The translations under genes were made by a program, and so were the position numbers. From Corynebacterium fournieri (GTDB lineage: Bacteria; Actinomycetota; Actinomycetes; Mycobacteriales; Mycobacteriaceae), in the NCBI RefSeq assembly GCF_030408775.1, contig NZ_CP047210.1, forward strand, positions 868,001 through 932,000: a DNA stretch of 64,000 bases. The letters are read 5' to 3'. The notes beneath the pieces were generated by a model, which did no database searches, had not been told where the DNA came from, and worked only from the letters and a program-made list of their open reading frames with translations. This document shows, piece by piece, positions 1 to 6,968 of this stretch (its first letter is position 1; every line of letters begins with the position of its first letter).

Positions 1-1064
1 GCGACCGCCGCGAAGCCGAAGGCGACGGAGACCACGACGGCGCGCACGGGGACGCCGCGTGCGTCGGTGCGGGCGAAGGACTGGGGGGCGTCGCCGCGCG
101 CGGCGAGGTTTTGCATGAAGCGCGAGGAACCGTAGATCTGCGTGTTGCAGGCGGACAGCAGCGCGATGACGATGACGGCTTCCATGATGCCCACTGCGCC
201 TGGAATGTTGGCCATCTCCAGCACGGCGGTAAATGGCGAGTCCGCGGCGGAGTCGGCGCCGCCGATCTGGTCGAACGGCAACAGCAGCACGATCAGTAGC
301 ACGGAGCCGATGTAAAACACGGAGATGCGCCAGATGATCGAGCGGATGGCGGAGTGGACGCCGGCTTGCGGGTCCTCGGACTCCGCCGCGGCGACGGTGA
401 CCAGCTCGATGCCGCCGAACGCGAACGCGACTGCGAGCAGGGCGGTGGCGACGCCGGACCAGCCGTTGGGCATGAACCCGATTTCGCTGACGTTGGTCAG
501 GCCCACGAAACCGCCGGCAGGCAGCAGGCCGAGCCAAAGTGCGATGCCGATGATGAGGAACGCCACGATCACGGCGACCTTGATCAGGGCGAACCAGAAC
601 TCGAATTCGCCGAAGTTTTTCACCGCGGAGAAGTTGATCACGGTAAACATCAGGATCGCAGCCAGGGCGGGAATCCACGGGGAGATGCCGAACCACGCGG
701 CCACGATGGCGGATGCGCCGGTGATTTCCACGGCCATGATCATGATCATCATGAACCAGTACAGCCACCCGATGGTGTAGCCGGCCCACGGTCCGAACGC
801 TTGCTCGGCGTAGGTGGAAAACGTGCCGGAGGAGGGGCGAGCGGCCACCATCTCGGCGAGCATCTGCATAAAGCAGACGGTGATGAACCCGGCGATGACG
901 TACGCGATGAGTACCGCGGGCCCGGCGGCGGCGATGCCCACGCCGGTGCCCAGAAACAGTCCGGCGCCGATGGCGGAGCCGAGGCCCATCATGGTGAGGT
1001 GGCGTGTCTTCAGCCCGCGGGCGAGCGCGGTGGAGTCCGCGACGGGGGAAACAGGTGTCGACAT
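1..1064 (-). CDS. aroP: Aromatic amino acid permease (APC family), 3' end cut by window edge
   Basis: This is an integral-membrane amino acid:proton symporter of the APC superfamily. About 354 codons are visible; the C-terminus lies beyond base 1. The translated start reads MSTPVSPVADSTALARGL, followed by the family hallmark RHLTMMGLGSAIGAGLFLGTG in helix 1 and many hydrophobic segments (for example a GPWAGYTIGWMYWFMMIM stretch). The wording closely matches the C. glutamicum AroP sequence as I remember it, and its position beside dapD/dapE is also the C. glutamicum arrangement, so import of Phe/Tyr/Trp is the best guess. Other AAT-family substrates cannot be excluded. The ATG at 1064 is chosen because a TAAGGT -10 box sits 7 nt upstream, which suggests a leaderless mRNA. 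Confidence 0.85.
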   Translation of the reverse strand, partial: MSTPVSPVADSTALARGLKTRHLTMMGLGSAIGAGLFLGTGVGIAAAGPAVLIAYVIAGFITVCFMQMLAEMVAARPSSGTFSTYAEQAFGPWAGYTIGWLYWFMMIMIMAVEITGASAIVAAWFGISPWIPALAAILMFTVINFSAVKNFGEFEFWFALIKVAVIVAFLIIGIALWLGLLPAGGFVGLTNVSEIGFMPNGWSGVATALLAVAFAFGGIELVTVAAAESEDPQAGVHSAIRSIIWRISVFYIGSVLLIVLLLPFDQIGGADSAADSPFTAVLEMANIPGAVGIMEAVIVIALLSACNTQIYGSSRFMQNLAARGDAPQSFARTDARGVPVRAVVVSVAFGFAAV

Positions 1065-1071
1065 GTCGAAC

Positions 1072-1077
1072 ACCTTA
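1072..1077 (-). promoter_or_regulatory. -10 box of aroP (leaderless type)
   Basis: TAAGGT on the minus strand lies 7 nt before the ATG at 1064. That is the spacing expected when transcription starts at or next to the start codon. Confidence 0.5.
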
Positions 1078-1114
1078 AACGCAACCTTTTACGTCGAGGG
1101 CAATATATTCCGCC

Positions 1115-2035
1115 TCAGGCGCGTCGCCGCACCACAGGAGAGGTGGAAAACGGCTCGTGTTCGATGCGGATGTCGTCGCGCCCGGCGATTGTGCGCGCGG
1201 GCACCTGGGTGCCCGAATCCACGTCGAAGACCATCGTTTCCGGCTCGAGCATGACGCCGACGCCGATTTCGCAGCGGTCGCCGAGGTCGACGCCGATGAT
1301 GCCCGACGACGGGTGCAAACGGCAGTCCCGGCCCACCCGCATGGGTGCGCGTTCGTGCTCGCTGATCCGCGAAGCCATCAGCGCCGACGACAGTGACAAG
1401 TCCGTGCCACCGCCGACGACCACCGCCGAGGACAGCCGCCCCTCGATCCGCGCCGGTCCCAGTGCTCCCGCGTTGTAGGAGACGTAGCCTTCGCGCAGCA
1501 CCGAGGACCCTTCCGCAAGGTAGGCGCCGAGCCGCACGCGTTCGGCCTCGGCGATGGTCACCCCGGAGGGCACGACGTAGTCGACCATGCGCGGCAGCCG
1601 GTCGATTCCGTAGACGTGGATCAGCCCGCGCGCCCGCAGGTTGGTGCGCACGGTTTCGAAGTTGTCGGCCAAACACGGGCCTTTGTTGGTCCACACCACC
1701 GGTTCCAGCAGGTCGAGCGCGCCGGACATGTTGATGGTCAGCGGCTCGACCATACGGTGCGACAGCAGGTGCAGGCGCAAGAACACGTCGTGGGCGTCGA
1801 CCGGCGCTGCGTCGAGGTCCGCGATCTCGGTGCGCACCGGCACGAGTTCGACCAACCGGTCGTGGTCCGCGCCAATTAGTTTCAAAAACTTCGGCGACAG
1901 CTCATGGGCGGAGACGCGGTGGGTGCCGGAGGTGGCGTCGATAGGCAAAAGCTCTGGGGATGGAAACCAGGTATCGAGCACTGTGCCATCCATGGCAATG
2001 TTGGCGATTCCGACGGCGCGCGCTCCTACAGGCAT
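1115..2035 (-). CDS. dapD: Tetrahydrodipicolinate N-succinyltransferase-type protein (DapD family)
   Basis: DapD transfers succinyl from succinyl-CoA to tetrahydrodipicolinate in the succinylase branch of lysine/meso-DAP synthesis. The 306-aa protein has the actinobacterial DapD middle section VWTNKGPC...RMVDYVVPSGVTIAEAERVRLGAYL, followed by left-handed beta-helix-type repeats (EGRLSSAVVVGGGTD, SSGIIGVDLGDRCEIGVGVM). The C-terminus ends in VVRRRA. It faces dapE head to head. C. glutamicum has both DapD and a DapD-like paralogue (DapD2) here, and the divergent position next to aroP and dapE could fit either. The start at 2035 (MPVGARAVGIANIAMDG) is preferred over an upstream ATG at 2101 because a TACACT -10 box is 7 nt upstream and the longer form would overlap dapE. 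Confidence 0.8.
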   Translation of the reverse strand: MPVGARAVGIANIAMDGTVLDTWFPSPELLPIDATSGTHRVSAHELSPKFLKLIGADHDRLVELVPVRTEIADLDAAPVDAHDVFLRLHLLSHRMVEPLTINMSGALDLLEPVVWTNKGPCLADNFETVRTNLRARGLIHVYGIDRLPRMVDYVVPSGVTIAEAERVRLGAYLAEGSSVLREGYVSYNAGALGPARIEGRLSSAVVVGGGTDLSLSSALMASRISEHERAPMRVGRDCRLHPSSGIIGVDLGDRCEIGVGVMLEPETMVFDVDSGTQVPARTIAGRDDIRIEHEPFSTSPVVRRRA

Positions 2036-2042
2036 GGCTGCG

Positions 2043-2048
2043 AGTGTA
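2043..2048 (-). promoter_or_regulatory. -10 box of dapD (leaderless type)
   Basis: TACACT on the minus strand is 7 nt from the ATG at 2035. It is back to back with the dapE promoter within a 29-bp intergenic region. Confidence 0.55.
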
Positions 2049-2052
2049 AACG

Positions 2053-2058
2053 TAGGAT
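2053..2058 (+). promoter_or_regulatory. -10 box of dapE (leaderless type)
   Basis: TAGGAT is 6 nt before the GTG at 2065. There is no room for, and no sign of, a Shine-Dalgarno sequence. Confidence 0.55.
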
Positions 2059-2064
2059 CGCCGT

Positions 2065-3171
2065 GTGACTTCCTTAGATCTCTTCGCCGACCCCATCGCA
2101 CTTACCGCGGCGCTCGTGGACATCGAGTCGCCCTCGCACCACGAGGAGGCGATCGCCGACGCCGTCGAGGAGGCGCTGCGCGGCCTCGCACACGCCGAGG
2201 TGTCCCGCTTCGGCAACACCGTGGTCGCGCGCACGAACTTCGGTCTCGGGTCTCGCGTGGTGCTCGCGGGCCACATCGACACCGTGCCTCTCGCCGACAA
2301 CACACCGCATCGGCTCACAGGTTCGCCGACGGGCGAGCGGATTTTGCACGGCTGCGGCTCTGTCGACATGAAGTCGGGCATGGCCTGTTACCTCAACGCG
2401 TTTGCGCGCCTGGCCGAGCCGGGCAAAGCAGCACACGATCTCACGGTGATCGCCTACGAAGGCGAAGAGGTGGCCCAGGAATATAACGGCCTGTTCCATT
2501 TGGAGCGCGACCACCCGGAGCTGCTCGAAGGCGACATCGCGCTGCTCGGCGAGCCGTCCGGCGGCATCATCGAGGCCGGCTGCCAGGGCTCCATCCGCGT
2601 CTTCGTAGACGCGCACGGCACCCGCGCTCACTCGGCGCGCAGCTGGCTCGGCCACAACGCGGCGCACGATTTGGCCGGGGTGCTCACCCGCATCGCCGCC
2701 TACGAGCCGCGCACCGTGGAGATCGACGGTTGCGAGTACCGCGAGGGCCTCAACGTGGTGGGCATGGAAGGATTCGTGGCAACCAACACCATCCCGGACC
2801 ACGCACGGTTGATCGTGAACTTCCGCTACGCGCCGGACCGCTCGGTGGACGACGCGAAGGCGCACTTGGAGGACACGCTCGCGCTGGAAGACGGCCTGGA
2901 GCTGATCTACGACGATGTCGCCCCGGGCGCGCTGCCCGGCCTGGGTGACCCGGTCGCCGCCGGGCTGGTCAAGGCTGTGGGCGGGAATTTCCGCGCGAAG
3001 TTCGGATGGACGGATGTGTCGCGCTTTTCTGGCCTTGGCGTGCCGGCGGTCAATTTCGGCCCCGGCGACCCGGGCTTTGCCCACAAGAAAGACGAGCAGT
3101 GCCCGGTGGACCAGATCACGCAGGTATCCGGGCAACTGATGGACTACCTGAGCGCGAAGGAAGGCGAGTAA
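2065..3171 (+). CDS. dapE: Succinyl-diaminopimelate desuccinylase
   Basis: DapE is a cytoplasmic M20-family metallohydrolase that removes succinate from N-succinyl-LL-diaminopimelate in lysine and cell-wall DAP synthesis. The 368-aa protein has the M20 metal-site motifs LAGHIDTVPLADN (His/Asp), HGCGSVDMKSGMA and AYEGEEVAQEYNG (catalytic Glu pair), plus a dimerisation-domain segment around GTRAHSARSWLGHNAAH. The C-terminus carries the final metal-ligand region VNFGPGDPGFAHKKDE. It starts with GTG at 2065 directly after a -10 box. It heads a run of genes reading in the same direction (LOG protein 3 bp downstream, then folP2 and gpgS overlapping), so they are probably co-transcribed. Confidence 0.93.
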   Translation: MTSLDLFADPIALTAALVDIESPSHHEEAIADAVEEALRGLAHAEVSRFGNTVVARTNFGLGSRVVLAGHIDTVPLADNTPHRLTGSPTGERILHGCGSVDMKSGMACYLNAFARLAEPGKAAHDLTVIAYEGEEVAQEYNGLFHLERDHPELLEGDIALLGEPSGGIIEAGCQGSIRVFVDAHGTRAHSARSWLGHNAAHDLAGVLTRIAAYEPRTVEIDGCEYREGLNVVGMEGFVATNTIPDHARLIVNFRYAPDRSVDDAKAHLEDTLALEDGLELIYDDVAPGALPGLGDPVAAGLVKAVGGNFRAKFGWTDVSRFSGLGVPAVNFGPGDPGFAHKKDEQCPVDQITQVSGQLMDYLSAKEGE

Positions 3172-3174
3172 ACA

Positions 3175-3960
3175 ATGGCACCGCTGAACATTCCCCGCCC
3201 GGACCGCGACCGGAAGCTGCGCGGCCCGATTGCGCTGCGCGGCGCGGACCAGCAGGCCTCCACGCACGATCAGCGTTTGTTGGAGTCGTTGGGCCACGGC
3301 GACGGCCAGTGGCGCCATGAGGACCCGTGGCGCGTGATGCGCATTCAAAGTGAGTTCGTCGCCGGTTTCGACGCGTTGAGCGAGATGCCGAAGGCGGTGA
3401 CGGTGTTCGGCTCTGCGCGTTTGGGGGAGGGCACTGAGGAGTACCAGTTGTCCTACGACGTAGGCCAGGCGCTGGTGGCGGCCGGGTACGCCGTGATTAC
3501 CGGCGGCGGGCCGGGGTTGATGGAGGGGCCGAACCGCGGCGCGCACGATGCCGGTGGGTTGTCGGTGGGCTTGGGCATCGAGCTGCCGTTCGAGCAGGGG
3601 TTGAACGACTGGGTGGATCTGGGCCTGAACTTCCGTTACTTCTTCGCCCGCAAGACGATGTTTTTGAAGTACTCGCAGGCATTTATTGCGCTGCCGGGCG
3701 GTTTCGGCACGATGGATGAGGTCTTCGAGGTGGTGTGCATGGTGCAAACGGGCAAGGTGACCAACTTCCCGATTGTGCTGATGGGCTCCGAGTTCTGGTC
3801 GGGTCTGGTGGGCTGGATCGAGGACCAGTTGCTTGGGCGCGGGTTGATCTCGGAGGGAGATGAGAAGTTGTTCCTGGTGACGGATTCGGTGGAGGAGGCG
3901 GTCTCGCACATCGTGAACGCGCACAAGGTGATGACGGATCAACGGCTCAGGGATGTCTAG
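3175..3960 (+). CDS. LOG family protein (TIGR00730 Rossmann-fold nucleotide phosphoribohydrolase)
   Basis: LOG proteins cleave nucleoside 5'-monophosphates to base plus ribose 5-phosphate (cytokinin-activating or purine nucleotide salvage activity). The 261-aa protein carries the two family signatures, GGGPGLMEGPNRGA (about residues 108-121) and the catalytic PGGFGTMDE (about residues 173-181). It begins 3 bp after dapE and its last 8 bp overlap folP2. The same neighbours occur in mycobacteria (Rv1205 near folP2/gpgS). An N-terminal extension of about 70 residues precedes the Rossmann core. The physiological substrate here cannot be told from sequence. Confidence 0.88.
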   Translation: MAPLNIPRPDRDRKLRGPIALRGADQQASTHDQRLLESLGHGDGQWRHEDPWRVMRIQSEFVAGFDALSEMPKAVTVFGSARLGEGTEEYQLSYDVGQALVAAGYAVITGGGPGLMEGPNRGAHDAGGLSVGLGIELPFEQGLNDWVDLGLNFRYFFARKTMFLKYSQAFIALPGGFGTMDEVFEVVCMVQTGKVTNFPIVLMGSEFWSGLVGWIEDQLLGRGLISEGDEKLFLVTDSVEEAVSHIVNAHKVMTDQRLRDV

Positions 3961-4804
3961 GCCGCTCGCGGAGGTGATGGCGATTGTCAACCGCACGCCA
4001 GACTCCTTCTACGACAAGGGTGCGACCTTCGCCGAGGAGAAGGCGATGGTGCGTATCGACGACGCGGTGTCCGCCGGCGCGAGCATCATCGACATTGGCG
4101 GGGTGAAAGCTGGGCCTGGCGACGACGTATCCGTCGCCGCCGAGATCGAGCGGGTCGTGCCGTTGGTCGCGGCTGCCCGCCAGCGCCACCCGGACGTGAC
4201 TCTGAGCGTGGACACGTGGCGCGCGCCGGTGGCGGGGGCCGCGATCGCTGCGGGCGCGGACCTGATCAACGACACGTGGGCTGGCTTCGACCCGGAGTTG
4301 GTGGAGGTCGCCGGCGCGCACCGTGTGGGGTATGTGTGTTCGCACACCGGCGGGGTGACCCCGCGCACCCGTCCGCACCGCGTGCATTTCGACGACGTGG
4401 TCGCCGACGTGATCGCGGAGACCACCGCGTTGGCGGAGCGGGCCGTGAGCGTGGGTGTGCCTGAAAAACGCGTCTTCATCGACCCGACGCACGACTTCGG
4501 CAAGAACACCTATCACGGCTTGGAGTTGCTGCGCCGCGTCGACGAGTTGGTGGCGACAGGCTGGCCGGTGCTGATGGCGCTGTCGAACAAGGACTTTGTC
4601 GGCGAAACGGTCAACCGCGGTCTCGGCGGCGCGGATATCGCTGAGCGGGTGCCCGGCACGCTTGCTGCCACGGCGTGGGCGGCTGCGCGTGGGGTGGCGG
4701 CGTTTCGCGCGCACGAGGTGCAGGCCACGCTGGACGTGATCCGCATGACCGCGGCCATCCAGGGCCAAATGGGGCCCATCCATACTGTTCGGGGGCTCGC
4801 GTGA
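3953..4804 (+). CDS. folP2: Dihydropteroate synthase-like protein (FolP2 type)
   Basis: This is a TIM-barrel pterin-binding protein of the dihydropteroate synthase family, 283 aa. Family motifs are visible: MAIVNRTPDSFYDKG near the N-terminus, IDIGGVKAGPG, SVDTWRAPVA, DLINDTWAG, FIDPTHDFGKNT and ALSNKDFVGE. Some positions differ from canonical DHPS (GG is VK where DHPS usually has GGES-type residues, and the substrate lysine/SHR motif near the C-terminus reads AFRAHEV). It lies directly before gpgS, exactly where mycobacterial folP2 sits. Mycobacterial FolP2 is reported to lack DHPS activity, so an authentic folate role should not be assumed. It overlaps the LOG gene by 8 bp and gpgS by 4 bp, which implies translational coupling. 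Confidence 0.85.
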   Translation: MSRPLAEVMAIVNRTPDSFYDKGATFAEEKAMVRIDDAVSAGASIIDIGGVKAGPGDDVSVAAEIERVVPLVAAARQRHPDVTLSVDTWRAPVAGAAIAAGADLINDTWAGFDPELVEVAGAHRVGYVCSHTGGVTPRTRPHRVHFDDVVADVIAETTALAERAVSVGVPEKRVFIDPTHDFGKNTYHGLELLRRVDELVATGWPVLMALSNKDFVGETVNRGLGGADIAERVPGTLAATAWAAARGVAAFRAHEVQATLDVIRMTAAIQGQMGPIHTVRGLA

Positions 4805-5517
4805 GGGTCAGTGTGGTGATTCCGGCGCTGAATGAGCAGGACACGGTTGCCGGCGTCGTGGAGAAGTGCCGCGCTTCCGTGGCCGAGGAGGTGCTGGTGA
4901 TCGACCCGGATTCCACCGACCGCACCGCGCAGCGCGCCGCGGGGGCGGGGGCGACGGTGGTGCCGTGGCGCGAGGTGGATCCGCGTGCGCCTTGGCAGGG
5001 CAAAGGCGAGGCGCTGTGGCGCGGGGTGAAAGCGGCCGCAGGCGATGTGGTGGTGTTTATCGACGCGGACGTGACGTCGCTCGAGCCGTGGTGGGTCGAC
5101 GCGCTGGCCGCGCCGTTCGACGACGCCGCCATCCACCTGGTCAAGGCGGACTACGAGCGCACCCGCGCCGGCGGCCGCGTTACCGAGCTGACGGCCAAGC
5201 CGCTGTTGCGCGCACTGTTTCCTGAGCTGGCGCACATCCGCCAGCCGCTGGCCGGCGAGTACGCGATCCGCCGCTCGACCGCACTGCGGTTGCCGTTTGT
5301 CGCAGGCTACGGCGTTGAAGCGGGGCTGCTTATCGACGTCGCACGCGCCCACAGCCCCGCCGCCATCGCAGAAGCGCGCCTCAGCCCCCGCACGCACCGC
5401 AACCGGCCGCTGACGCAGCTGGGCCCGATGGCCGACGTGGTCGCCGCCACGATCCTTTCGCGCGCCGGGGTGGCCGACTGTAAGGTCAGCGAGCGGCCGG
5501 CGTGGGTGGACGGTTAA
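4801..5517 (+). CDS. gpgS: Glucosyl-3-phosphoglycerate synthase
   Basis: GpgS is a GT-A fold glycosyltransferase (family GT81) that makes glucosyl-3-phosphoglycerate from NDP-glucose and 3-phosphoglycerate, the first step towards glucosylglycerate. The predicted protein is 238 aa and begins with GTG at 4801, overlapping the folP2 stop as GTGA. Visible motifs are VSVVIPALNEQDTVAGVV (nucleotide-binding start), VIDPDSTDRTAQ, GKGEALWRG, FIDADVTSL (metal-binding DxD-like) and a GEYAIRRSTALRLPF acceptor region. It is shorter at the C-terminus than mycobacterial GpgS (about 320 aa). Gene order folP2-gpgS is conserved across Actinobacteria. Confidence 0.88.
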   Translation: MRVSVVIPALNEQDTVAGVVEKCRASVAEEVLVIDPDSTDRTAQRAAGAGATVVPWREVDPRAPWQGKGEALWRGVKAAAGDVVVFIDADVTSLEPWWVDALAAPFDDAAIHLVKADYERTRAGGRVTELTAKPLLRALFPELAHIRQPLAGEYAIRRSTALRLPFVAGYGVEAGLLIDVARAHSPAAIAEARLSPRTHRNRPLTQLGPMADVVAATILSRAGVADCKVSERPAWVDG

Positions 5518-5520
5518 ACT
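5515..5520 (+). promoter_or_regulatory. -10 box of the DivIVA-domain gene
   Basis: TAAACT overlaps the gpgS stop codon and lies 7 nt before the ATG at 5528. It gives the downstream pair its own leaderless-type promoter. Confidence 0.5.
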
Positions 5521-5527
5521 AGCCGTC

Positions 5528-5836
5528 ATGCTTTCCTGGATCCTGCTCATCCTCATCCTCGCGCTGCTGAGCATCCTCGGCGTGCGCGTGTTCGCCTCCG
5601 TCTTCGGCCGCGGCGAGGCGCTTCCGCCCATGCCTCCATCCGCCGAGGTGAAGGAGGCCAACCGCCGTGCCGTGGAGGAGGGCAACTTCGGCGACATCCA
5701 GCTCGAGGTGGTGCACCGCGGCTATCGCATGGACCAGGTGGATGCGCTGCTTCAGCAGTTGGCGGGTGGCAACCTTGGGCCCGTCGATAGGCGGGATGCT
5801 CAGGTAGAATCGTCGACAACCCCCATCACGAAGTAA
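5528..5836 (+). CDS. Small membrane-anchored DivIVA-domain protein
   Basis: The 102-aa protein has one N-terminal transmembrane helix (LSWILLILILALLSILGVRVF), then a cytoplasmic tail with a short DivIVA-like motif VHRGYRMDQVDALLQQL at about residues 66-82. Homologues sit in the same place in mycobacteria (Rv1209). DivIVA-like motifs usually mediate coiled-coil or membrane-curvature interactions, but no specific partner can be assigned. It ends 15 bp before the DUF3117 gene. Confidence 0.75.
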   Translation: MLSWILLILILALLSILGVRVFASVFGRGEALPPMPPSAEVKEANRRAVEEGNFGDIQLEVVHRGYRMDQVDALLQQLAGGNLGPVDRRDAQVESSTTPITK

Positions 5837-5851
5837 AAGGAGCGTAGACGA

Positions 5852-6022
5852 ATGGCAGCAATGAAGCCGCGTACCGGCAGTGGTCCCATGGAAGCGGTGG
5901 AGGAATCCCGCAAGATCGTGATGCGAATCCCGTCCGACGGCGGCGGCCGCCTCGTGGTTGAGCTGTCCAAGGAGGAGGCCGGCGAGCTCGGCCGCCTGCT
6001 CACGGAGGCCGCCGAAGCCTAA
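5852..6022 (+). CDS. DUF3117 domain-containing protein
   Basis: The 56-aa protein MAAMKPRTGSGPMEAVEESR... ending ELGRLLTEAAEA is a near-invariant actinobacterial family (Rv1211 in M. tuberculosis) of unknown function. A strong ribosome-binding site, AAAGGAG, is about 9 nt upstream of the ATG. It is basic at the N-terminus and acidic at the C-terminus, with no membrane segment. It lies between the DivIVA-domain gene and the methyltransferase, as in relatives. Confidence 0.88.
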   Translation: MAAMKPRTGSGPMEAVEESRKIVMRIPSDGGGRLVVELSKEEAGELGRLLTEAAEA

Positions 6023-6027
6023 CGCGG

Positions 6028-6033
6028 TAGTAT
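6028..6033 (+). promoter_or_regulatory. -10 box of the RlmA-like methyltransferase
   Basis: TAGTAT is 6 nt before the ATG at 6040 and begins 6 bp after the DUF3117 stop. It implies a leaderless mRNA. Confidence 0.55.
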
Positions 6034-6039
6034 CGCCAC

Positions 6040-6903
6040 ATGCTCAACGACATTGTGGACGTGCTCGCCGATCCGGCAGATCTCACCCCGCTTCGGGGCG
6101 AAGACGATTTCACCCGTCTCGTCTCCGAATCGGGGCATTCTTATGACGTGGCCAAGCAGGGCTACGTCACACTCGCCGCGGGCAAGGGGATCGGGCACGA
6201 GGGCGACTCGCTGGAGATGGTCAACTCCCGCGAGACGTTTTTGTCCAACGGCTATTTCGCCCCGTTCGTCGAAGCCGTCTCCGACGCGCTCGCCGACGTG
6301 GTCGAGCGCGCCGCCGGCGACGCGGACCACCCCGTGATCATGGAGGCAGGCGCAGGTACCGGCTACTACCTCGCGCACACCCTCGACCTGATCGCCGGCG
6401 CCCGCGGCGTGGGCCTGGACGTGTCCGTGCCGGCCGCGAAGCACCTGGCCAAGGCCCATCCGCGTGTGGGCGCGGTGGTGGCGGACGTGTGGGAGCAGCT
6501 GCCCATCCGCACCGGCTCCGTCCACGCGCTCGCGGTGGTGTTCGCGCCGCGCAACCCCGCCGAGTTCGCGCGTGTGCTTGTCGACGGCGGCGAGGCCGTC
6601 ATGCTCGTCGCCGATAAAGGCCACCTTGACGAGTTGCGCGACCCGCTCGGCATCCTCGGCGTGGAAGACGGCAAGATCGAGCGCCTCGTGGCGCAGTCCG
6701 AGGGCCACCTCGTGCCCGCCGCGGACCCGCAGCTCATCGAGTTCCCCATGCACCTCGAGCGCGATGCGATCGCAGCGCAGGTGGGTATGAGCCCGTCCGC
6801 GCGACACCTGGATCCCGGCGTGCTCAGCGCGCGCCTGGCGGAGCTGCCGGAGCAGATGGAAGTCACCGCACGCGCGCAGCTGATCCGTATGCGCAAGGCC
6901 TAG
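6040..6903 (+). CDS. RlmA/TlrB-like SAM-dependent rRNA guanine-N1 methyltransferase
   Basis: The 287-aa protein resembles the 23S rRNA (guanine-N1) methyltransferase family. It has a short N-terminal region, then YDVAKQGYVTLAAGKG and GDSLEMVNSRETFLSNGYFAPF typical of RlmA-type enzymes, then the SAM-binding motif I IMEAGAGTGYYL (about residues 99-110) and GLDVSVPAAKHLAKAHP. The Cys4 zinc ribbon that normally opens the family is missing: the N-terminus reads LADPADLTPLRGEDDF without cysteines. This is therefore a zinc-less variant and the rRNA target is uncertain. A strong bidirectional terminator follows. Confidence 0.75.
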   Translation: MLNDIVDVLADPADLTPLRGEDDFTRLVSESGHSYDVAKQGYVTLAAGKGIGHEGDSLEMVNSRETFLSNGYFAPFVEAVSDALADVVERAAGDADHPVIMEAGAGTGYYLAHTLDLIAGARGVGLDVSVPAAKHLAKAHPRVGAVVADVWEQLPIRTGSVHALAVVFAPRNPAEFARVLVDGGEAVMLVADKGHLDELRDPLGILGVEDGKIERLVAQSEGHLVPAADPQLIEFPMHLERDAIAAQVGMSPSARHLDPGVLSARLAELPEQMEVTARAQLIRMRKA

Positions 6904-6920
6904 ACCGAGGCGTTAAAAAA

Positions 6921-6953
6921 CTGCCGCTCCTCCAACGCTGGGAGGGGCGGCAG
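6921..6953. terminator. Bidirectional intrinsic terminator
   Basis: CTGCCGCTCCTCC and its complement GGGAGGGGCGGCAG form a 13-bp stem (one G-T pair) around a 6-nt loop. A-rich sequence lies on the left and TTTTA on the right, between convergent genes. Confidence 0.8.
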
Positions 6954-6968
6954 CGGCGTTTTAGGGGG

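Noticed and set aside
2074-3996. 640-codon frame antisense to dapE and the LOG gene
   Set aside because: Composition is Arg/His-rich and featureless; both sense genes are well supported.
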